A stretch of DNA of 64,000 bases from NCBI GenBank assembly GCA_019155185.1, contig CM032803.1:4942992-5006991 (forward strand). The letters are read 5' to 3'. The stretch is from Beaufortia kweichowensis (taxonomy: Eukaryota > Chordata > Actinopteri > Cypriniformes > Gastromyzontidae). The notes under the pieces are model-generated. The model ran no database searches. It saw only the letters and a program-made list of their open reading frames with translations, and was not told the origin of the DNA. Positions 54,553 through 64,000 of the stretch are shown one piece after another. A program made the position numbers and the translations under genes. The number at the start of each line of letters is the position of its first letter. Position 1 is the stretch's first letter.

Positions 54553-54636
<84 letters not shown>
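54500..54636. repeat. (GA)n microsatellite with GATGGAGAGA lead
   Basis: AGAGATGG units pass into about 40 pure GA units. Confidence 0.97.
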
Positions 54637-54639
<3 letters not shown>

Positions 54640-57590
54640 TCAACTTAAAATACCTGTCTTGCTTTTGATTGCAGATGTTTTCTGAGTAGGACACGGGGGA
54701 AAGGTTTCTCTCCCAGAAAACAATTCACAATTTTAATGAAACAGGTACTTTTGCTCTTTTCACAAATATATAAATATACATTTTCCTACATACACAATCA
54801 TCCATATGTGCAAGAATCATTGATTACACTAGTTTATAGCAATTAAATCATAAATCATATTAAATCATAAACATCAGAAGCCCTTTTGAACATTTAGCTA
54901 ATATTAATCATCATTAGTACAGAACATATTTTACACATAAAAAAACTGATAGTTTTGTTTTTGTGGGGATCCAGACGGTCACTATATTACTATAGCTGGT
55001 CTTTCTATTAATTACTATTACTATAGTATTTGTTATGGAGAAAAATAGCTTTAATACTTTTGGAAACCACAGCAGCAATAAAAAAATGTATTTTATTCTT
55101 TTATTAGATAATTTAGTATATAGGAGATCTAAAAAAGTCTACAAACGAAATGTCTGTAAAAATATCACAGTCCGGCATGTACACACACCATCTGACCACT
55201 AGGAGCTCTTTCACCGCAAACAGGCCCAGCTGCTATTTGTAGTTTATTCTACCAAAACATGTGGTACCTGTCAAGCTGTCTTATTTGTAAGTCACTTTGG
55301 ATAAAAGTGTCTCATAAATAAATGTAAATGTAAGTACCTTATAGTAATATACAGGATCTGCCAGTAGGGCCCATGCGATCTGGATACAACCAAAAAATGT
55401 ATCATGGTTTTACTATAAATAAAACAAAAATATGGTTACTATAGTTAAAGAACCACAAATGAAAAAGTAGTTCAAACATAGTTGTAGTAAAACTGTGGTT
55501 ATACAAATGGTAATCTGCCAAAGAAAACATGACTACTAGACTTTTACCATAGTAAAACCTTGGTTAATTTTCTACATTCACTAAATACCACAGTAAATAA
55601 AGCTTCCATAACACAGATGGCATTTTACAAGAGTAATTTACACCAGGTGTCTCGAGTGTGACTTCATTCCAGCCTAAAGTCAAGCATGGTTATTTGGTCT
55701 GATTTGTATTTATGTTGTCTTTTCATTTTACTGTTTGTATAGTAACTCTCAGCTCTTCTGTGGGCTACATCAACCTGGTCATGTCGGAACGATAGATAGA
55801 GGCCGTCACACTGGAACAAAAAGACTGCAAATCATACGGCTTGTCACACACCATTTAGCCGCAAATGGATTCAATTTATCTCGATAAGAGACTCCAGAAC
55901 ACAGAGAAAAAAACTCTGAGCGTTTCCCATCATTCTCACAGAGGTACAGGTGCCCCGAGCGACCCGGGGCCGAACGCGTTTGATGTGCTGAACTGCTGGA
56001 AACCGCCGGGAATACAAACTGCACAAATATGGCTCACTTTATTTCACTCCTGAGATGTTTAGCAGTGACAAATTGCCCTTTTTAGTTTCACCGTTTCATA
56101 AGCGCTAGCTAATGCACGTGATGAACTCTGAAACAAGACTGCTCACAGTAATACAGGGTGAATGACAAACGGTCAAGAACTCTTTGGAGGTGAATATATG
56201 CACTTTCTGATTTCATTACAGCTTGTTTTGGAGATAAACGACTCATCTGTGTTATGTACAAACTCACTTTCAAAAACACAATATTCTCATGGCTCCACTC
56301 CGGTCTGACATTTACAATTTAGTTTGTTCATATAAATTTATGCTTTTATGGAAAACACACTTCCGGGCTTAAAAATAAATATTTTTATTTTATGTGTCAG
56401 AAAAACAGATAAATCAAATATGTTCAAAACAAGTTAAAAACAATTTGCTAAAAGGGATAAAATAAAGTTTATTCAAAATATTGTAAATATATTATCTTAA
56501 ATCTTGAATAATTAAAATAATTTATTTTAAACTATTTATGAATGCTTAAAGCTGCAATCAATTCAACTTTTTTGGTTAGAAATAAACAGAAACAGGTAAA
56601 ATCATTGTCCACTAATTCACAACAATAAGCTTATAATGATAAATTGAGCTTTTGACTATTTTGTGGAAAAGGTCAGTTTTACGTCATTTGACTTCAATGC
56701 ATGTAAAGATAACCTGCAATTTTTTATTGTTTCAAACAAAGAGAGCCAAGGTTATAGATTGCAGCTTTAATTTTCTATGAAGCAAAAACATTGATTAAGA
56801 AATATATAATATATAAAATATATAATATAAAATCTAAATAAAATATAAAAACATATAAAATCTTTTCTGTAAAACCCCACACGTGGATCAGCTGCAAGTG
56901 GATCTTAAGACTGAAGAAAAGACTTATGATTCATATAGTTGTACAAGTGTGACCACAGAGAAACCACAAACTAACCACATAGCAGTTTGTAAGAAACCAC
57001 AGACAAGCACTTAAAACCTGAAATAAAACCCAGACTGGCCCTTTTTTGTAAATCACACAAGGGTTTGTGGGTAGTGGAATGCAACTCGCATCTCGCCATA
57101 GCCAGCCGTGGAGGTAATGCACTCGCATGTTGGCACATGTTTCGGGTAGAGCTCCTCGTCTCTTATTAATAAAGGTTAACCTTCTCTCTCCAAACTCTTA
57201 ACTGCTCGGTGAATAATATAACACCAACTAAAAACCCACAACCAACACGAGCATCTTACGGCCACCCTTAAGAAGTGATGATGCAAGTCATTTATTTGGA
57301 TAGGAGCTTTTCAAAAGAGGATCTTTGAAAGCAGACATGTATTACACAAACTTTCACAATATGCACATCACGGAGATAATGCACTGCTTAAGAGAGAGAG
57401 AGACGCAGCGGTTTAGGTCTCATTCTAACAGATTAGAACAGGATAGGATGTCAGAGATCAACACGGTATATAAAAACAGAAAACTGACAATGATGGCTTC
57501 CTCTCTGCCTAATCTAAACATACCAGCATGATCACTTATTTCCCCTCGAGCTATCGTATTGTTCCACTTCCATTCTGAAAGCTCTTCACA
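54640..57590. other. Non-coding interval with dispersed repeats
   Basis: 55280-55330 (GTAAGTCACTTTGGATAAAA and ATAAATGTAAATGTAA) is the 3' tail of a very common fish retroposon. 55380-55590 carries the ATGGTT/TAGTAAAAC repeat also seen at 22230. 56340-56870 is AT-rich. No exon recognised. Confidence 0.45.
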
Positions 57591-60500
57591 AATGCTTCAA
57601 ATGTTTCTTTGCTGTTTTTTTGGGCAGCGTGTTAACATGTCATTTTTTGATGTACCTGAACTCTTACAGCTAAATGCAACAGAGAAAAAAACAGAACTGC
57701 ACGTACCTGAACTCTCAGACAAATTGCTGGAAATAATGCACAAACACACACACACAGAGAGAGAAATCAGATCATAAGGTAAGACATATAGTAAATGCAT
57801 ATAAATATAGGTCAATTTAGTGAAAATAAGTAAAAAAAAAAATTATGGCCAGTGACTTCTCTAATGATGGTGTAGTTAACGTATCCACCAGCAGGTGCTA
57901 ACTGGACCATGATAACCAGTCAAACCATTAACATGCTATAGCTAAAGGCATTTGATCTTTTAAGCCTAGACAGCATGTTACTAAACACAAATTTGCAAGA
58001 GACACATTAGTGTACACTAGCATATAGATCACCTCAAAGCATACAGACATATGAAAAAGCCAAACTACACAAACTAACAATACAAAGTCATAGTCAAGGT
58101 TGTGAATGTGACCCATGTACTGACAGATTTGTGTCCCGGTCCAACCTGACCAATCACAGAGCCAACTGAGATTGGGCCGTATCAGATTAATATCACTGTC
58201 TGCCAAAGCTCATGACAGCTGAAATTGAAGGTACGTCAAACGTTTAATCAGCCTTGATCCAACCAGTTTTATCCCCGAGGGTTCACGCTAAACATGCCAA
58301 GTTGCCATTCTCTGACTCTCCCACAGTCAATGTTTACAAATCTGTCTGTTTAATCACCATAAGCATGAATTCCTTTTGTTTAACCTGGCCAAGGTATGTC
58401 AGCCCTCTCCATACTGAGCGTTCATTGTTAATCTCATTGAAATGAAGTGATATTAAAGATGTTTAAGATTAATAAAAAACTAGAGATGATCGAGTCAAGC
58501 CGGTTGCATAGTGAGATGCAATATTACAACGTGTGCACTTTGAATACTGTGTAATATGTATACATACAATGTTTAGTGTTCTGTAAATACCTAGACTTTT
58601 TTCTGAAAGCTTATAATTCCAGAATCGTCTCGTGCTAAGAAAAGAAACAGAATTAAAGTCCACACAAAAAAGCATCATTTACTTTATTAGTTTCATTAAT
58701 TTATGTTTATTAGTTTTCGTCTTTCATGTAACGCAACAAACATGAATGTTAGTGGCTAACACCCCCAGTCCCCATTCACTTTTACTGTACGTGTCAAGTG
58801 GCCTCATTCACGTTCATGTGCCAAACAAATGTGCCAAATTCTTTAAAATTTCTCTTTGTGCTCCACAAAAGCCAAAAATTAAAAGCAAAATAATTTTTTG
58901 GTGAGCTGTCCATTTAAAGTGGTGGTGTTTGCACAGATCCAGTAAACCCTAATGCACACCCTGCACCCAGTGTTCAGGACAACCTGGACATTTGCTACAG
59001 TTCAGCCCATCATTAAATGGCATGGAAATGCATGACGTTATCATGTTCTCGCTGACACCGTTGTTTGTGCGACGTAGTGAAATATTTCATAATTCCTACT
59101 AACCACCGACTGGAACAGCTCATGGCTTCAGGTGCGATTTCTCCTCCATCCCAGTTTCTGCCTGAAGCGTGTGCTGATCTGGAATTCCTATCCCTTGGGA
59201 AAGAAGGGAAATTCCGCACAGTAATACTTCAAGTCTTGCCCTGTCTGCTGAGCTCACTTCCTGCCGTGGGCCCAGACGACAGGAAGTGGGCGAGTGTCAG
59301 GAGACATAATAGAACCTAATCCAGGTGAGAGAGTGATTAATAGCCTCTTTTGCTCAAGTGGGATACAACATAGCATAAATCAAAAAACACTGTCATCATA
59401 AGCCATTATCGCCACCATGTGGTGACTGCAAGAAGAATCATTTCCAAATGAAATAAGCGCAGACATTGTAGGAGAACCCTCCGAAGAAAGCTTAATTAAA
59501 ACTAGTTTCTAGTTAGTTCACAATCATGCATGAAGAGGGAACTTAACTTATCGGACACAATTTGCAAATGAATACGAAACATTTTTCTAAATGATCTCTG
59601 ATATTGCTGTGAAATGCAAACAGTTATAAAGTTAAGTAATACAGGATCAAAGTGTCTCAATCTTACTGAATTCACACTAATTATTTAGAAAAATAACTAA
59701 ATGTTTAGGCAAATATGTATGTAAATATCAAGCAAATAATTCTCACCCCATTCCAGATCCATAATCATAATCATCATCTTTCTGTGGCATTGCAAAGGAT
59801 GCAGGCTGGCTTTTGTTTTCATATCATGTGTAGCTGTTAATCCTAAATGAAAAGTTTCATAGGATTCATTTTTGACAAAGCATTAGTAAAGAGATTGACA
59901 GGACATCATCAGGATCATCAGAAAGTCTCATCTTTAGTTTAGCACAAGCAGCAGGATAACAGAAAGGCAACATGTTTTTTAAGGTAATTCTTACATAACT
60001 CATAATTAAATCAGTTTCCAAAATGAAACTTAAACATGTCATTATTTTAAATGTCAATGATGTGAACACCTTAAGAGAAGAAACAGTGTTTCAAAAACTG
60101 TAAGTAATATCCGAATTAGATTCACATGTTTGATTTGCACAAACTCTTTTGAAGGTGCACCAATTCCAAAGCAGATGGGAAGCAACCAAAAACATTTTGT
60201 AGGTGGCATTGTATCTGTTGTGTTGATCCATTGTGAACTCGAACTTGAAATTCCAAAGATGCTTATAAAACTCAAAATATTCTCCTATTGGCTATGATCG
60301 TGTAAAAACAGCATTTTCACTGTGGACAGATACCTTACTTCTGTCTGGAAATCATGTTAGATGCCTTGGTAAGACTAGATGAAAGGAATAGTTTACTTCC
60401 ATACTATTACTACAATTTTTTAGCATTTAGGATGTACACTTTGCATAGTATGATCATTTTCTATATGTCTAGATTACATTAACTACTAAAACGTGCAGCA

Positions 60501-60600
60501 TACAACAAAAACACAGTATTCCATGTTAGTATTTCATTCTAAAAGTGTGATAAGGGATTTGTTTCTGAAATGCTTTTGCAAACACACAGATATTAATAAG
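57591..60600. other. Non-coding interval between fgf24 and the npm-like gene
   Basis: 58735-58922 is a diverged copy of the GTTCACCC MITE (AGTCCCCATTCACTTTTACTG, TTTTTTGGTGAGCTGTCC). A CTCF-like motif lies at 59408-59422. No exon recognised. Confidence 0.45.
59408..59422 (-). promoter_or_regulatory. CTCF-like motif, minus orientation
   Basis: Minus strand CCACATGGTGGCGAT fits the CTCF core. It faces the plus-oriented motifs at 7913 and 14705, i.e. a convergent arrangement around fgf24. Confidence 0.5.
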
Positions 60601-60614
60601 AAACAAAAGAGCAA

Positions 60615-62302
60615 TTTATTACTTTTTTCAAATCACACAGTTGCAACTATACACTATAACAACACCTTTATAGTGACTGAATGTGCACTTGATGGTGTGT
60701 GGCAAGACAGAGTATAGGCAACTTTACATTGTTCACATTAAACAAAGTTAAACAAAAGCAAAATTGCAAAACAGTTTTTGACGGATTAACTAAACCTGAA
60801 CCATTTCCATCCAAAGACACCTAATCTACACTGCAAGAGAGCGTCATCATGCAACAAAAGTAGAGTGCTCCCTAAATAGTCACCGAACAACACTGCACAG
60901 TTGTTGTAGACAGATGTGTCTGATCTAGTTTTGTTGCGTCGTGTCGCTTACATGCAGCACAGACGAGGTGTAAAAATCACATCTGTACCAACTTCACTCG
61001 TATTTAAAGCAACACAACATGCGTCAAAGAAATTAAGGACAGAATATTTTGCTCTCAAAAAGACATCTATGTTTACTAAGGGGTTAACACTAACAAAAGA
61101 AAAAACTGTTTAGTGCAAATTTTTTTTACTGGTGACAAAAACAACGTAAGCTTCATTTTCAAGCATCACATCAGCTAAACAGTTTTGTTGTCATATTTAA
61201 TGACCTAATATAAGGGACTAACAATCATTCTTTACGAGGTATAAACTTCTGATCGTAACTCTCAAATGTTTAAACCAGCGTCTACAGCACTTAAGATGAG
61301 CCTTAAAATGCATTTAAGCTTACAGGGTAAATGATAAAGGCCATACGAATTATATCGAAATACTGGAAGTTAGATCCTTGGTCAGAAGCAGAAGGAAATC
61401 TCATCCGACAGAATACTTGAAATCAGATGGAGTCTGAGGCGTTAAACTTCAGCAATGTCAGCTGCCTTCTTACACAGATACAGAAAAGCAAGTATTTACA
61501 AAACATGGTTATAGTTCAAGTAGGTCTGGTAATGAAAATAGTTATTTTTACGCAGGTACATCCAGAATAATTTTATGCCTTGCTTATTTTTAAAGGGACC
61601 CAAAAACAAAGCATTATTATAGGATAACCAAGCAGCATTAGTTCAGTGGCAAATTAAATGTTTAAGTATTTAAAGATGAATCTCAAGAAAAATGTCACAT
61701 TTTAACCCAAAATAAAATAATACTTTGCATAAAGCAAACTTTGCTTTGGCATCATTATTGTCATGACAATGAAGCACATTTCACTTTATAATTCTCATTA
61801 CTGTAACGTAACGTCTGGATATTTTTTCATTACTAAAGTTATTGTTTTTAATTAAATCAACAAGTATACCATGATATATTCATACAACATACAGCTACAA
61901 TTATACAACTTATTATTTATTAAAAATTAAAAGAATTAAAAGAATAAAAATAATTTATTAGGCTTAATTGTCATGAAAATAATGCAATGCAAAACTACTA
62001 AAAATCTAAATCTTTCTTTTAATTAGACATGAATTAGACAATCTTCCCTTAAGATTCACCCTTAAATATAAATGTAAAATAAAAACATTACAATAATGTA
62101 CTTCTAAAAGAAACATTTAAGAACAGAAAGAAAAAAATCAGCTTCCAAATTTTGAAAAGAAACAAAGATAAAACATGAACCATTGCTGAAGTCTCTTCAG
62201 CTCTACAGTGAGAAGATGAGAGCAGATGAGAGCGGGCGGATGGGGTCGGGGGGGTAGAGAACACAGCTGAAGCATTCACCGGCCGACCTCAGACTTCTGC
62301 CA
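60615..62302 (-). other. Probable 3' UTR of the npm-like gene
   Basis: AT-rich DNA after the stop codon at 62303-62305. AATAAA words on the minus strand occur at 60615-60620 and around 61920; which is used cannot be told. No other coding content. Confidence 0.35.
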
Positions 62303-62347
62303 TTACTTTTTCAGTGATTGTACATAGTTCCAAAGGTCTTTGATCAC
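62303..62347 (-). CDS. Last coding exon of a nucleophosmin/nucleoplasmin-like gene (partial)
   Basis: A good acceptor (TTTGTTTTCCTGCAG on the minus strand) is followed by 14 codons, VIKDLWNYVQSLKK, and a stop. NPM1 proteins end ...IQDLWQWRKSL, encoded by a short last exon, so the aligned IKDLW-x-aromatic-x-x-SL pattern fits the NPM1 C-terminal three-helix nucleic-acid-binding domain. NPM family members are nuclear histone chaperones. Context: it lies upstream of fgf24 on the same strand, as NPM1/2/3 do relative to FGF18/17/8. This suggests the fourth paralogue, named npm4 in fish databases as far as I recall. The second tryptophan of NPM1 is a tyrosine here. Earlier exons are beyond 64 kb; I found none in 62348-64000. 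The short match keeps the name tentative. Confidence 0.55.
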   Translation of the reverse strand: MIKDLWNYVQSLKK

Positions 62348-64000
62348 CTGCAGGAAAACAAATGAGGAGAGAGACGGGGGGGTGAGAAGGATGAGTTGCT
62401 GAGGCTGGAGTTGAGTTTCTCTGATGTAGCGACTCATTTGGATGCTTAATAATTAGAGGCGTGTGAGTCAGTTTGGACGGAAAGCTTCACATTAGCGGCG
62501 CGTCTGGGGTATAAGTACAGCGCCGGGCCCGCAGGAGGAGGGGGGGCGGTCGGTGTACATACCAGAGGGTATGACTAGCGCCTCGCTTTGACAAAGTTGT
62601 CTCGCACGTCTTTGCCTGCTGTGCCGTTTCTACTCGAAAACACACACAGACGCTGCACACGTGAGAGAACACCTGCTCTCCACAGTCTGAAATTTCAAAG
62701 CATGAAATGGCACAACACAAACACAAAGCTATGCACGATCGGTTTAAAATCCTACAGAGCTGTCCTGCTGTCCACTGACCCTTTACCACACTGAAAAATG
62801 TTACTGACAAACCCACTTTAGTAAATGTTGCCGTTCGTCATATTATCAGACTGGAGCTCTTTTCTACAGCAAGGCTATTGAAGCGTCTTTGGATAGTTTT
62901 AAGCCAAATTTGACAGAAATGATCCAAAACATACAGAAAACAATGTTGCCAGGGCACTCATAATAAAAGACACAAAGTAGAAAGAGAGGATACATGCAGT
63001 ATTTTCCATTATCCAAATGATTGCATTTTGTGTTAAACTGTGTCTGTTTAACATCAATAAGAACACATTCGCTCCAAATTAAATAAAATTGCAAATTAAT
63101 ATTACATAACAGCAAATAATTCATGCATTATGCAATCCAAAAATGAAGTTTTACTGTATTATAGTATGTTGGAGCCGTGGTAAACGAAACCAAAAAGGTT
63201 TTCAGCTTTGCAAAAAAGCTTTGAAAAGCCAATTAAGAACATCTATTCCAAATATTACTCTGTTATAAGCCCAATAATAAAATCAGGCATACACAAAACA
63301 AAAATAAATAGTTACACATTCTGATGCAATGTGTTAGTTAGATTGAATAAAAATAATGTCTGACATCACATCACCGTTTCCGGGTCCAAATGCTCTATCT
63401 GACACCAACAAATAATACTGATATACACTGATGGCCTTCTGTAAAACTACAAAAAAACCATGATCCAAAACCTTAACTTTAATAACGAAATCCCTGAGTT
63501 TTTATGAATTATTAAAATATTGCTATCTGAGATCCTGTGAGCCTGGAGACTGTAGTGTACACCACAGGTTTATAAAAGTTTCGCTTAAATAAGTGACAAG
63601 AATAAATAAGCTCATAAACAGCTGATTAAATAGTAGCATCACTTAAAAAGATTTGAGGAAGCAGTATTCCTTACATCAAGACTTAACAATCAGTTTCAAA
63701 CATAAAATTTTAGTGATACCAAAAAAAGTTAAGCCTTTTAGAACCATTAACACACACGCAGACACATACACACTGTTATTTATACTTTTCACAATACGTT
63801 TTACCCTCAGAAATGATGAGATATAGCAGACGTTATGTTGAGCTTCAGAGATATTTTTCTCTTTTGACCCAAACATCATCATTTGTAAGGGCTGCTTTAC
63901 ACTAACTTTAATATTTCAGGTCAACACCCAACTTGACACATAAGAAAAACTAAGACTAAGAGACGGAGATAAAGGAACGAGGCATTTAAATCACAGCCAG
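62348..64000 (-). other. Probable last intron of the npm-like gene
   Basis: Searched on the minus strand for the preceding NPM exon (KFxNxVKNxFRMTD-type) without success. 62480-62660 is GC-balanced; the rest is AT-rich. A possible donor (GTATGT) near 62565 has no convincing exon before it. Confidence 0.4.

Noticed and set aside
57885..57900. CTCF-like word CCACCAGCAGGTGCTA
   Set aside because: Too far from the core consensus at the GGC position to list as a site; the 59408 motif is better.
62487..62660. Possible extra npm-like exon or alternative 3' end (frame ending GKDVRDNFVKARR, and a GTATGT donor)
   Set aside because: No good acceptor before it and no resemblance to the expected NPM segment; judged intronic.

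Overview
The window looks like nuclear DNA from a teleost fish, most likely a cypriniform. It is AT-rich, intron-rich, full of dinucleotide microsatellites and short inverted-repeat elements, and its exons read as vertebrate proteins. There are no bacterial-style operons, rRNA genes or CRISPR arrays, and I saw no tRNA. Three genes can be supported, all on the minus strand. (1) pcgf1 (about 1.3-4.8 kb) is a complete nine-exon gene for a 261-residue Polycomb RING-finger protein of PRC1.1. (2) fgf24 (about 40.3-49.9 kb) is a complete five-exon gene for a 208-residue secreted FGF of the FGF8/17/18/24 subfamily. (3) At 62.3 kb lies the last coding exon of a gene whose C-terminus resembles nucleophosmin/nucleoplasmin. 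The rest of that gene lies beyond the right edge.

The gene order supports the names. In vertebrates an NPM gene lies just upstream of, and on the same strand as, each FGF of this subfamily (NPM3-FGF8, NPM2-FGF17, NPM1-FGF18). PCGF1 lies in the human 2p13 paralogon, the one from which tetrapods lost FGF24. A pcgf1 - fgf24 - npm-like order is what the fourth paralogon should look like in a fish.

Layout: 1-1.3 kb AT-rich flank; 1.3-4.8 kb pcgf1 with a CpG-rich 5' part; 4.9-41 kb a gene-poor interval with repeats, microsatellites and several blocks of balanced base composition that look like candidate conserved non-coding elements; 40.3-49.9 kb fgf24 with a candidate intronic enhancer and a CpG-rich patch in intron 2; 50-60.6 kb non-coding, with one enhancer-like block near 53.5 kb; about 60.6-62.3 kb probable 3' UTR of the npm-like gene; 62.35-64 kb its last intron.

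Repeats include a roughly 470-bp MITE-like family with ends GGCAATTCCA (five copies, one against the pcgf1 promoter), an AACACTTTACAATAAGG-type MITE, a Tc1/mariner-type remnant, three copies of a GTTCACCC-ended fish MITE, a GGAAGAACC-type palindromic MITE in fgf24 intron 2, and a 330-bp CT microsatellite. Strong CTCF-like motifs occur at 7.9 and 14.7 kb (plus orientation) and 59.4 and 1.1 kb (minus orientation). The convergent 7.9/14.7 versus 59.4 kb pair encloses fgf24 and the gene-poor interval and leaves pcgf1 and the npm-like gene outside. All regulatory statements are inferences from sequence alone.
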